DNA of 64,000 nt, taken from the NCBI GenBank assembly GCA_049646585.1, contig JBARWC010000153.1, forward strand, positions 18,286-82,285, read 5' to 3'. This DNA comes from G025836975 sp049646585. Its GTDB lineage: Bacteria; Pseudomonadota; Gammaproteobacteria; Burkholderiales; Burkholderiaceae_B. A program made the position numbers and the translations under genes. Within the stretch, counting starts at the first letter, position 1. Every line of letters starts with the position of its first letter. The notes under the pieces were generated by a model. That model was not told where the DNA came from. It saw nothing but the letters and a program-made list of their open reading frames with translations, and did not search any database. Positions 43,446 through 52,075 of this stretch are shown here, piece after piece.

Positions 43446-45269
43446 ATGTGTGGAATATTTGGACTGATCGGCAATGCTTCTGTCGATAAGAAAGACCTTG
43501 AGACTCTAGTGCAACATGCTCGCCAGCGAGGGCGTGACTCTAGTGGACTCATGCATTACGATCAGGGAAAGTACTATGCCAATCGTGCAGATTACGACAT
43601 CGTTAAGCTGTTGAAAAAGGCACGCCCATATAGCTCTAGTGTAATTTTAGGCCATAGCCGTTTGATCACTAACGGCTTGGGTGATAACCAACCCGTCGTG
43701 CGTAACGACGTTTGTGTTTTTCACAATGGCATCATTGTGAATGACGCAGAGATATGGAAGCAGATATCTTCGGTCCGTAAGCTCCAGATAGATTCCGAGG
43801 TGATTGCCGCCATCGCCGAAGAGCATTTAGTTCAAGGTAACGACCTTGCCGCGCTGCCGAAAAGAATACTTGCCTTATGCAAGGGGGTGGTGGCGTGTGC
43901 ATTGATTTTGCCACGTAAGGGCAAGCTGTTGCTTTTTGCAAATAATGGCAGCCTGTACTCTGGAACGAGCGCTAAAGGTCTTTATTTTTCATCGGAAAAA
44001 TTTCCACTAGAGCAGGTCGGTTGTAAAGGCATTCAGCAGCTTCTGGGAGACGACATTCTAATCGTTGACATTCCCAGTTCTGAAGATGCGGTAGAGGTTC
44101 GCGACGATAATCTGCGAAAAGAGAACTTGATTCCTCACCTGGGAATGACCAAGGGCGAAGAGAGCCTGCTGGTGCATCATGTTCCACAGCTGCGGCGGTG
44201 CACGCGTTGCGTTTTGCCAGAAACGATGCCCTTTATATCGTTTGATGGGCAAGGGGTGTGCAACTACTGTCGCCACTACAAGCCACGTAACAAGCCTCGT
44301 CCGAAAGAAGAGCTATTCGCTCTGGTTGAATCATACCGCCGCAAGGAAGGTCCCGAATGCATTGTGCCGTTTTCCGGGGGGCGAGACAGCTGCCATGGCT
44401 TGCACTTGATCGTTAAAGAACTGAAGATGCGGCCGATTACCTATACCTACGACTGGGGTATGGTGACCGATCTGGGCAGGCGTAATATCAGCCGTATGTC
44501 CGCTGAATTGGGAGTTGAAAACATCATAGTGGCGGCCGACATTGCAAAAAAGCGACGTCATATCAAGCAAAATCTGAACGCTTGGCTTAAGTCCCCTCAT
44601 TTGGGAATGATCAGTGTGCTGACGGCCGGTGATAAGCATTTCTTCCGTTATGTCGAGACCATAAAGCAGCAAACCGGTGTAAGCCTGAATCTTTGGGGTA
44701 TTAATCCGCTGGAAGTCACGCACTTCAAATCCGGCTTTTTAGGGGTGCCGCCTGATTTCGAGGAAAAACGGGTTTATAGCCATGGTGCGATGAAGCAGTT
44801 GCGTTATCAGGCACTGCGGCTGAAGGCTATGCTTGACAGTCCGGGCTATTTCAATAGTTCGCTATGGGATACGCTATCTGGTGAGTATTACCGTAGCTTC
44901 ACCAAAAAAAGCGATTATTTCCATATTTTTGACTACTGGCGTTGGGATGAAAAGCAGGTGGATGACACGCTTGCTCATTACGACTGGGAGAAAGCACCTG
45001 ACACTACAACGACTTGGCGTATCGGCGATGGCACGGCAGCTTTTTATAACTATGTCTACTATACCGTTGCAGGATTCACCGAGCATGACACCTTTCGCAG
45101 CAACCAGATTCGTGAGGGAGAGCTCACACGCGAAGAGGCGATGGAAATGGTGAACGATGAAAACCGTCCTCGCTACCCGAATATCAAGTGGTATTTGGAT
45201 GCGGTTGGGCTGGACTTTAAGGAAGTAATCTCGGTGGTGAATCGTATACCGCGGATGGTACAGCAGTGA
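43446..45269 (+). CDS. Fused class II glutaminase - N-acetyl-sugar amidotransferase (WbpG-like)
   Basis: 607 aa in two parts. Residues 1-240: class II (Ntn) glutamine amidotransferase beginning MCGIFGLIGNAS with the catalytic Cys2, then RGRDSSG and FHNGIIVND. Residues about 245-607: WbpG/PseA-type sugar amidotransferase with CTRCVLPETMPFISFD, GVCNYCRHY (two CxxC pairs), the PP-loop PFSGGRDSCHGL and WGINPLEVTHFKSGF. Known WbpG needs separate HisH- and HisF-like partners for ammonia; here a different glutaminase type is fused. It should convert a carboxyl or acetamido group of a uronic amino sugar to an amide or amidine. The start shares the operon with GT4 genes; the GTG of the next overlaps its stop. 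Confidence 0.9.
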   Translation: MCGIFGLIGNASVDKKDLETLVQHARQRGRDSSGLMHYDQGKYYANRADYDIVKLLKKARPYSSSVILGHSRLITNGLGDNQPVVRNDVCVFHNGIIVNDAEIWKQISSVRKLQIDSEVIAAIAEEHLVQGNDLAALPKRILALCKGVVACALILPRKGKLLLFANNGSLYSGTSAKGLYFSSEKFPLEQVGCKGIQQLLGDDILIVDIPSSEDAVEVRDDNLRKENLIPHLGMTKGEESLLVHHVPQLRRCTRCVLPETMPFISFDGQGVCNYCRHYKPRNKPRPKEELFALVESYRRKEGPECIVPFSGGRDSCHGLHLIVKELKMRPITYTYDWGMVTDLGRRNISRMSAELGVENIIVAADIAKKRRHIKQNLNAWLKSPHLGMISVLTAGDKHFFRYVETIKQQTGVSLNLWGINPLEVTHFKSGFLGVPPDFEEKRVYSHGAMKQLRYQALRLKAMLDSPGYFNSSLWDTLSGEYYRSFTKKSDYFHIFDYWRWDEKQVDDTLAHYDWEKAPDTTTTWRIGDGTAAFYNYVYYTVAGFTEHDTFRSNQIREGELTREEAMEMVNDENRPRYPNIKWYLDAVGLDFKEVISVVNRIPRMVQQ

Positions 45270-46516
45270 AACCTGCCGGTCGTTCTATCTGGTACATATC
45301 CAAGTATGTGTCGCCGCCGGCCCTGAATAGCTCAGGAGGGCGCGGGTACCTGATCATGCGCGCGCTGGCTAGCATGGGGCACACCTGCGTAATCTTGACA
45401 TCCGACTCAAATCGCCTAGCTGAGATACCTAACTTGGAACAGTCAGTATGGTTTCAGCAGACTGAGGGGATGACGATTTGCTGGCTTAGAACGATGAAAT
45501 ACTCGGTGGCCAAGTCGTGGCGGCGGATTGTTAGTTGGCTGGACTTTGAAGTGCGCTTATGGCGCATGCCCAAGAGGGACTTGCCCAAGCCGGACGTAAT
45601 TGTGGTGTCCAGTCTATCGCTGTTAACCATCTTGAATGGTTTTCTGCTGCGAAGAAAGTACCATTGTCGTCTGATACTGGAAATTCGCGACATCTGGCCT
45701 TTGACTATTACCGAGGAAGGCGGATTTAGCCGTTGGAATCCGCTGGTTGTGGGACTGGGTGTAATCGAGCGGCTCGGTTATCGGTATGCGGATGAAGTTG
45801 TTGGAACCATGCCCAACTTGGCTGAGCATGTAGAAAACGTGTTAGGCCGGTCGCGCGCTGTCCATTGTATTCCGATGGGGGTGGACGAGGCGTCTTTGGT
45901 GGCAGTGGAGCCATTGCCGGAAGACTATGCTCAAACTTATCTGCCTGTAGGGAAGTTTGTTGTGGCTCATGCCGGTACGATTGGCATTACCAATGCCTTG
46001 GATACGTTTCTGGATTGTGCTGACTCATTGCAGGACCGCAGTGATATTCATTTTTTGGTCGTTGGCGATGGAGATTTACGCGAGTTCTATAAAAAAAAAT
46101 ATGCGCACTTGTCGAATCTGACGTTTGCGCCACGTGTATCCAAGCAGAAAGTCCAGTCGGTATTGTCGCGGTGCGATTTGCTGTATTTTTCGGTACATGC
46201 TTCCCGGGTGTGGCGCTATGGCCAGTCCTTGAACAAAGTCATCGACTATATGCTGGCGGGAAAGCCCATCGTGGCGTCGTACACTGGCTTTCCTTCGATG
46301 ATAAATGAGGCGGATTGCGGTAGTTATGTGCCAGCGGGGGATGTGCATGCCCTTCGAGATGAGATACAGCGTTATGCCGCTTTGTCGCCCGAAGAACGTA
46401 ATGCGATAGGGCAAAGAGGGCGTGCGTGGGTACTTGCGCACCGGCGTTACCCGGTTTTGGCCGCTCGTTACCTTGATATCTTGTTTCCCGATCAGAGCAG
46501 CGGAGCGGCAGGGTGA
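45266..46516 (+). CDS. Glycosyltransferase family 4, WbuB-like
   Basis: 416 aa from GTG at 45266 (GTGA overlap). SGGRGYLIMRALASMGHTCVIL, ILEIRDIWPLTITEEGGFSRW, IPMGVDEASL, HAGTIGITNALDTFLDCADS and YMLAGKPIVASYTGFPSMINE are the pattern of WbuB-type transferases that add deoxy-amino sugars such as FucNAc. It is directly upstream of the PglC-PglD-PglE-PglF set, so it may act on the diacetylbacillosaminyl or related lipid intermediate. Start by GTG is supported by overlap only. Confidence 0.91.
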   Translation: MKPAGRSIWYISKYVSPPALNSSGGRGYLIMRALASMGHTCVILTSDSNRLAEIPNLEQSVWFQQTEGMTICWLRTMKYSVAKSWRRIVSWLDFEVRLWRMPKRDLPKPDVIVVSSLSLLTILNGFLLRRKYHCRLILEIRDIWPLTITEEGGFSRWNPLVVGLGVIERLGYRYADEVVGTMPNLAEHVENVLGRSRAVHCIPMGVDEASLVAVEPLPEDYAQTYLPVGKFVVAHAGTIGITNALDTFLDCADSLQDRSDIHFLVVGDGDLREFYKKKYAHLSNLTFAPRVSKQKVQSVLSRCDLLYFSVHASRVWRYGQSLNKVIDYMLAGKPIVASYTGFPSMINEADCGSYVPAGDVHALRDEIQRYAALSPEERNAIGQRGRAWVLAHRRYPVLAARYLDILFPDQSSGAAG

Positions 46517-47112
46517 TGTCCAAACGTGCGATGGACATGATCCTTGCCGGTGTTGCCCTACTGGTCTTGTCGCCGTTATGGCTTGTTGTGGCGGGGTGTG
46601 TTCGTGGCAAATTGGGTTCGCCGATATTGTTTTGCCAGATGCGCCCGGGCTTGCATGGCAAACCATTTAAGATGATCAAATTCCGGACCATGCGTGATGC
46701 GATGGATGAGCATGGCCATATACTGTCAGATGCCGAGCGTTTGACGCCCTTTGGGCGGCTCTTGCGTTCCACCAGCCTGGACGAGTTGCCTGGACTATGG
46801 AATGTACTGAAGGGGGATATGAGCCTAGTGGGGCCGCGCCCCCTGTTGATGGAGTATCTGCCTCTGTATTCTTCTGAGCAGGCGCGTCGCCACGAGGTAC
46901 GGCCTGGGGTTACGGGGTGGGCTCAAGTCAATGGCCGTAATGCGATCAGTTGGGAAGAAAAGTTCGCATTGGATGTATGGTATGTCGATAACCGCAGTGT
47001 TTGGCTTGATATGTGGATACTGTTCCTGACCGTAAAAAAAGTGCTGTTTCGGGACGGTATCAGCGCCGATGGGGAAGCCACAATGCCAAAATTCAAGGGC
47101 ACTAGGCAATGA
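46516..47112 (+). CDS. pglC: PglC-type undecaprenyl-phosphate sugar transferase
   Basis: 198 aa, the minimal monotopic phosphoglycosyl transferase. One N-terminal hydrophobic hairpin (MILAGVALLVLSPLWLVVAG), then KFRTMRDAMDEHGHI, STSLDELPGLWNVLKGDMSL with the catalytic Asp-Glu, VGPRPLLMEYLPLY and RPGVTGWAQVNGRNA. The ATG at 46516 overlaps the preceding stop (TGATG). With the next three genes it forms the PglC-D-E-F set for initiating glycans with UDP-diNAcBac. A close paralogue is at 56640-57236. Confidence 0.92.
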   Translation: MSKRAMDMILAGVALLVLSPLWLVVAGCVRGKLGSPILFCQMRPGLHGKPFKMIKFRTMRDAMDEHGHILSDAERLTPFGRLLRSTSLDELPGLWNVLKGDMSLVGPRPLLMEYLPLYSSEQARRHEVRPGVTGWAQVNGRNAISWEEKFALDVWYVDNRSVWLDMWILFLTVKKVLFRDGISADGEATMPKFKGTRQ

Positions 47113-47732
47113 AGCGGTTGGCGATTCTAGGAGCCAGTGGTCACGGTAAAGTGGTGGCCGAGGCGGCGCTTGCAGGTGGCTGGGGGGGCGTTGATTTTTA
47201 TGATGATGCCTGGCCGGAGAAACAATGGCTGGGCAAGTGGGGGGTGTCAGGCGACACGGCAGGGCTGCTTGAGGCTTTGAGCCGGTTCGACGGTGTGATC
47301 GTAGCGATAGGAGAAAACTCCATACGCATGAATAGGCTTGCACAGCTCCAAAAGGCGGGCGCACAGATGGCAACAGTTGTGCATCCAGCCGCTACCATCA
47401 GCGTGTCGGCGCTATTGGGTGCGGGTGCAGTGGTGATGGCTGGTGTGGTAGTTAATGCGGATGCAGTGATTGGGATGGGGGTTATTCTGAATACCTCTTG
47501 CAGTGTTGACCATGATTGCATCCTGGGCGATGGCGTGCATATTAGCCCCGGTGCACATTTGGCAGGCAATGTGCGTGTGAATGACTTAAGCTGGATAGGA
47601 GTTGGCGCTTCGGTCAGGCAGGGGGTAAGCATTGGCCGTTCGGTTATGGTGGGTGCGGGTGCTGCGGTTGTTGGTAATATCCCAGATAATCTTACAGTCG
47701 TTGGCGTGCCGGCGAGAGTTCTGGCTTCTTGA
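47109..47732 (+). CDS. pglD: PglD-type sugar O/N-acyltransferase
   Basis: 207 aa. A Rossmann-like N-terminal part (LAILGASGHGKVVAEAALAG, then VIVAIGENSIRMN) precedes a left-handed beta-helix with ATISVSALLGAGAVVMAGVV and SCSVDHDCILGDGVHISPGA. The Asp-His of VDHD is the catalytic base in PglD, which acetylates the 4-amino group of UDP-4-amino-sugar to UDP-diNAcBac. ATGA overlap with pglC. It is the only member of the set that has no paralogue in the - strand copy at 53-57 kb. Confidence 0.92.
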   Translation: MKRLAILGASGHGKVVAEAALAGGWGGVDFYDDAWPEKQWLGKWGVSGDTAGLLEALSRFDGVIVAIGENSIRMNRLAQLQKAGAQMATVVHPAATISVSALLGAGAVVMAGVVVNADAVIGMGVILNTSCSVDHDCILGDGVHISPGAHLAGNVRVNDLSWIGVGASVRQGVSIGRSVMVGAGAAVVGNIPDNLTVVGVPARVLAS

Positions 47733-47758
47733 TTCTAGGGCAACAAAATAGGTGCTTT

Positions 47759-48943
47759 GTGCTGAATACTGATTTTTCTCCGTGGCCGTCCTTTACGGTA
47801 GAAGAAGCCGACGCGGTGCGCGATGTCATTCTCTCCAATCGAGTCAACTATTGGACTGGGCAGGAATGCCGTGAGTTTGAAAAGGAATTTGCTGCTTGGG
47901 TTGGTACGGCACATGCGATTGCTCTTGCCAATGGCACCGTTGCTCTGGATTTAGCCTTGGCTGGGTTGGGGGTAGGGCCAGGTGATGAGGTGGTCGTCAC
48001 GCCACGTACTTTCCTGGCTTCAGTTTCCTGTGTGATAAATGCTGGCGCAACCCCCGTTTTTGCCGAGGTGGATGCCGAATCGCAGTGCATTACAGCGGAA
48101 TCGATTCGTGCGGTAATGACGCCACGTACACGGGCCGTGATCTGTGTGCATCTTGCCGGTTGGCCTTGCGACATGGATCCCATCATGGAGCTCGCTCAGC
48201 AGCATAATCTGTACGTAATCGAGGATTGTGCACAGGCGCACGGTGCCCGCTATAAGGGGCGTCAGGTCGGCTCAATTGGCCATGTAGGTGCTTGGTCGTT
48301 CTGCCAAGACAAGATCATGACCACAGGGGGTGAGGGCGGCATGGTTACCACCAACGACCTAGCCTTATGGAAGCGTATGTGGGCTTATAAGGATCATGGC
48401 AAATCGTGGGATGCCGTATACGAGCGCGAGCATCCGCCAGGTTATCGTTGGCTACATGAATCCTTTGGCACCAATTGGCGCATGATTGAGGTTCAGGCGG
48501 CCATTGGTCGCATACAGTTGCGCCGTATGGGTGATTGGCACGCTACCCGATTGTGCAATGCTCATCGGATATGGACAGTTGCCAGCGCAATGCCCGCTCT
48601 ACGGGTTCCTAAGCTTCCAGAAGATATCGAGCATGCCGCTTATAAGTGCTATATGTTTATACGGCCGAATATGCTTGCGCCAGGATGGTCGCGTGACCGC
48701 ATAGTTCAGGCCATTCAGGCGCAAGGCGTACCCGTATATTCCGGTTCTTGCTCGGAAGTCTATCTAGAGAAGGCGTTTGATGAGACGGGTTTGCGGCCTG
48801 CACGGCGTTTTGCTGTGGCAAAGGAATTGGGTGAAACCAGTCTGATGTTCCTGGTGCATCCAACTTTGACTGAGGCGGAAATCGATCGTACCTGTTCAGC
48901 CCTGGTATCGGTAATGGGCGATGCTACCCGGTTAGTAGTCTAG
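47759..48943 (+). CDS. pglE: PglE-type DegT/DnrJ aminotransferase
   Basis: 394 aa from GTG at 47759, which has AGGTG just before it and aligns with the start of the paralogue at 56582 (NT-x-FS-x-W). A TTG at 47729 with TTGA overlap is the alternative. VNYWTGQECREFEKEFAAW opens the PLP-dependent fold and SFCQDKIMTTGGEGG contains the cofactor Lys. It aminates C4 of a UDP-4-keto-6-deoxy-GlcNAc, made by the dehydratase next door. Long identical stretches such as VHLAGWPCDMDPIMELA are shared with 55386-56582. Confidence 0.92.
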   Translation: MLNTDFSPWPSFTVEEADAVRDVILSNRVNYWTGQECREFEKEFAAWVGTAHAIALANGTVALDLALAGLGVGPGDEVVVTPRTFLASVSCVINAGATPVFAEVDAESQCITAESIRAVMTPRTRAVICVHLAGWPCDMDPIMELAQQHNLYVIEDCAQAHGARYKGRQVGSIGHVGAWSFCQDKIMTTGGEGGMVTTNDLALWKRMWAYKDHGKSWDAVYEREHPPGYRWLHESFGTNWRMIEVQAAIGRIQLRRMGDWHATRLCNAHRIWTVASAMPALRVPKLPEDIEHAAYKCYMFIRPNMLAPGWSRDRIVQAIQAQGVPVYSGSCSEVYLEKAFDETGLRPARRFAVAKELGETSLMFLVHPTLTEAEIDRTCSALVSVMGDATRLVV

Positions 48944-48953
48944 CGGAGTCTAC

Positions 48954-50777
48954 ATGTTGAATTACCGGTCGGCCATGGTTCTGGCCTTTGATCTGCTCAT
49001 GGTGCTGGTTGCCTGGATGGGCGGTTTCATGATCAGGTTCAATTTCAACTGGCCATATGCTTTCAATGAAGAGGTTATTGTCGGTGGCACCGTGCTGTTG
49101 CTGGTGCAATTATGGGCGTGCCGTTGGGCAGGCCTATATCGCGGCATGTGGATATTTGCCAGCCTGCCTGACCTACGGCGAGTGTTCAAGGCCGTACTGA
49201 TATCCACGTTCGCGTTGTTGCTGTTCGCCTTGTTCTCCAAGCCGTACTACTTGATTCCACGCTCGATGATCGTTTTGTACCCTATTTTGCTTTTATTGCT
49301 GATGGGTGGTGGTCGTGTCGCGGGGCGTATGTGGAAGGAGCACTACTTATATAGCGGCTCTAAAGGCCAGGGCAAACCGGTAGTGGTGGTAGGTGCGGGT
49401 ACGGCGGGAGCTATGCTGCTGCGCGAGCTAGCTCGTAGTGGGGATTGGCGCGTTGTCGCTTTGGTTGATGATGACCGCCACAAGCAGGGGCTGGAGATAT
49501 CCGGCTGCCGAGTTGAAGGCGCTACGCATGATATTGCGGCTGTATTAAGTAACCACGGCGCGCGTCATGTCATTCTAGCCATGCCTTCGGCGCCAGCTGA
49601 TGTTTTGCAGCGCATCACCAAATCTGCTACCGAGGCGGGTGCTGCCCTATTCACAGTTCCGGGCTTGGCCGAGCTGATGAGCGGGCGTGTTGCGATCAAT
49701 ATGATGCGTCCCGTGCGCATTGAAGACTTGCTAGGCCGGGAATCTGTTCGTATCGACAATGACAATGTCCAGGCCATGCTGGCGGGCAAGCGCATTCTGG
49801 TGACGGGTGCGGGCGGATCAATAGGCAGTGAGTTGTGTCGCCAATTGTCGCGTTTCAAGCCCGCCTGTATTGTGCTGCTGGAATCCAGCGAATTTGCTCT
49901 TTACATGATCGAGCAGTGGTTCGGCGAATATCGCCCCGAAATATCCATCGTATGTCTGGCCGGCGATGTGAAGGATGAGGCTCGCATGGCTCAGATGTTT
50001 GCTGAGCACCGGCCACAGGTCGTGTTTCATGCTGCGGCCTACAAGCATGTGCCCTTGATGGAGGTTGGCAATGCTTGGCAGGCTGCTCGCAATAACATCC
50101 TAGGCACTTTGGTTGTTGCACAGGCCGCCCAGCGGGCGGGGGCAGAGCGTTTTGTACTGATTTCCACCGATAAAGCGGTTAATCCGACCAACGTCATGGG
50201 TGCAACCAAGCGTGTGGCGGAAATGGTTTGTGAAGTTTTACAGAACGGGGCCGGCTCGACGTGTTTCCACATTGTGCGTTTCGGCAATGTTTTGGGCAGC
50301 ACGGGTAGTGTGATACCCAAATTTCAGTCGCAAATCGCCCATGGCGGCCCTATTACAGTTACCCATCCCGAAATCAATCGCTACTTCATGTCCATTCCGG
50401 AGGCAGCCCAGTTGGTCTTGCAGGCTGCAGCCATGGGCCAGGGCGGCGAGATCTTTGTGCTGGACATGGGCGAACCTGTACGCATCGTTGATCTTGCGCG
50501 GAACATGATCCGCCTGTCGGGCTTTACCGAGGACGAAATTCGGATTGAGTTCACCGGACTGCGGCCCGGAGAAAAGTTGTACGAGGAACTTCTTGCCGAC
50601 GCCGAGGAGACTCTGCCTACGCCACATGAAAAGCTCAGAATTGCCAGATCGCGAGCTGTGCCTGCGGAATTTTACGAGGGTGTCAGGGCGTGGTTGGCGG
50701 GCACTGAGACGCTTGAGGACGAGGCGGTACGGTTGAAATTGAAGCGATGGGTGCCGGAGTACGAGCCTCGAGGGTAA
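48954..50777 (+). CDS. pglF: PglF-type UDP-GlcNAc 4,6-dehydratase (membrane)
   Basis: 607 aa. Four N-terminal membrane helices (about residues 10-115), a CoA-binding-like Rossmann domain (VVVVGAGTAGAMLLRELARS), then the extended SDR domain from about residue 275: ILVTGAGGSIGSELCRQL, HAAAYKHVPLMEVG, STDKAVNPTNVMGATKR, RPGEKLYEEL. Such proteins remove water from UDP-GlcNAc across C4-C6 and give the 4-keto substrate for PglE. It starts 10 nt after pglE with GGAG upstream. The catalytic Thr-Asp-Lys set is intact. It has a longer paralogue at 53345-55396. Confidence 0.93.
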   Translation: MLNYRSAMVLAFDLLMVLVAWMGGFMIRFNFNWPYAFNEEVIVGGTVLLLVQLWACRWAGLYRGMWIFASLPDLRRVFKAVLISTFALLLFALFSKPYYLIPRSMIVLYPILLLLLMGGGRVAGRMWKEHYLYSGSKGQGKPVVVVGAGTAGAMLLRELARSGDWRVVALVDDDRHKQGLEISGCRVEGATHDIAAVLSNHGARHVILAMPSAPADVLQRITKSATEAGAALFTVPGLAELMSGRVAINMMRPVRIEDLLGRESVRIDNDNVQAMLAGKRILVTGAGGSIGSELCRQLSRFKPACIVLLESSEFALYMIEQWFGEYRPEISIVCLAGDVKDEARMAQMFAEHRPQVVFHAAAYKHVPLMEVGNAWQAARNNILGTLVVAQAAQRAGAERFVLISTDKAVNPTNVMGATKRVAEMVCEVLQNGAGSTCFHIVRFGNVLGSTGSVIPKFQSQIAHGGPITVTHPEINRYFMSIPEAAQLVLQAAAMGQGGEIFVLDMGEPVRIVDLARNMIRLSGFTEDEIRIEFTGLRPGEKLYEELLADAEETLPTPHEKLRIARSRAVPAEFYEGVRAWLAGTETLEDEAVRLKLKRWVPEYEPRG

Positions 50778-50817
50778 GCGGGCGAATCTCTATCTTGATA
50801 TCAGCTATCTTATATTT

Positions 50818-51906
50818 CTATCGAACTGCGCCTTCTAAGGCCTGTGCGATTTTTTGCGCTTGATCCTCTGGAAGATAGGGATGCATAGGTAAGCTCAGCA
50901 CTTCACGTGCAGCCGCATCTCCTGCAGGCAGGTGCGCGTTGGGGTTGGCGACAGCTGGTTGCTGATTGAGTGGGATCGGATAATGCACGGCAGTTGGGAT
51001 GCCTGCTGCATGTAGGGTTGCCTGGACGGCATCACGGTTTGCCACGCGTACGGTGTACTGTGCCCAGGCGCTGACGTTATGCGACTCGATATGTGGTGTA
51101 TCGATGCCGGCAGCCCGTAGCAGCGTATCGTAGCGGCGGGCAACGTGCTGGCGCAGCTCGATTTCCTCGGCCAGGATATCGAGTTTAGGCAGCAAAATTG
51201 CGGCCTGTAGCGTATCCAGACGGCTGTTCATGCCGACGCGAATATGATGGTACCGGCGATCCTGTCCATGGCGTGCGATCTGGCGAATTATAGTGGCTAG
51301 CTCATCGTCATTGGTGAATAGCGCGCCACCGTCGCCGTAGCAGCCTAAAGGCTTACTGGGAAAGAAGCTGGTACAGGCAATGGTGCTTAGATTGCCGGAA
51401 TGGCGCCCTTTGTAGGTTGCGCCAAAACTCTGGGCGGCGTCCTCAATCACTGGAATGCCATAACGCGCAGCGATAGCATTGATGGCATCCATGTCGGCGC
51501 ACTGTCCGTAGAGTGCGACAGGAATAATGGCGCGCGTACGTGGAGTGATTGCCGCTTCAAGCTGCGTTGAATCCAGATTGCAAGTACGTGGGTCGATGTC
51601 CACATAGATAGGTTTGGCGCCCAGGACGGCAACCGTTTCCGCCGTCGCAATATAGGTGAATCCCGGGGTGATGACTTCATCACCGACGCCGATGCCCAAT
51701 GCCATCTGTGCAATCTGCAAGGCGTCGGTGCCATTTGCGCAACTGATGCAATGCTTTGCGCCGATGTATGCCGCTAGACGTTCTTCCAACTCGGCCACCT
51801 CGGGCCCTAGAATGAATTTGCCGTGCGCCAGTACGCGGGCAATGTTGGTGTCGATCTGCGTTTTAATTCGGGCCTGTTGAGTTTTGAGGTCGACGAAATC
51901 AATCAT
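50818..51906 (-). CDS. wlbC: WlbC/WbpE-type sugar 3-aminotransferase
   Basis: 362 aa, DegT/DnrJ/EryC1/StrS family. MIDFVDLKTQQARIKTQIDT is typical of WbpE/WlbC, and SFFPSKPLGCYGDGGALFTND carries the PLP-binding Lys. It transaminates the 3-keto sugar from WlbA to UDP-GlcNAc3NA, then acetylated by WlbB. It is separated from wlbAB by 20 kb and inverted, and is divergent from tviB over a 169-nt AT-rich region. It converges on pglF (40-nt gap). The split suggests rearrangement of an originally contiguous wlb operon. Confidence 0.92.
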   Translation of the reverse strand: MIDFVDLKTQQARIKTQIDTNIARVLAHGKFILGPEVAELEERLAAYIGAKHCISCANGTDALQIAQMALGIGVGDEVITPGFTYIATAETVAVLGAKPIYVDIDPRTCNLDSTQLEAAITPRTRAIIPVALYGQCADMDAINAIAARYGIPVIEDAAQSFGATYKGRHSGNLSTIACTSFFPSKPLGCYGDGGALFTNDDELATIIRQIARHGQDRRYHHIRVGMNSRLDTLQAAILLPKLDILAEEIELRQHVARRYDTLLRAAGIDTPHIESHNVSAWAQYTVRVANRDAVQATLHAAGIPTAVHYPIPLNQQPAVANPNAHLPAGDAAAREVLSLPMHPYLPEDQAQKIAQALEGAVR

Positions 51907-52075
51907 GGGTCTGTGAGTATTGGAAAGAGTGACTTATTGTATGACATAGCAGTGTTTTCATAAAGTATTGAGTGAACCGAGGCTGGGAGCCGGGTGCGAA
52001 TCAGGTAATATTAAATGCGTGAGTCAAAACACATCTCTATCATGCTGTTGTAACTGGTGCTAATAAAAAGAATAT

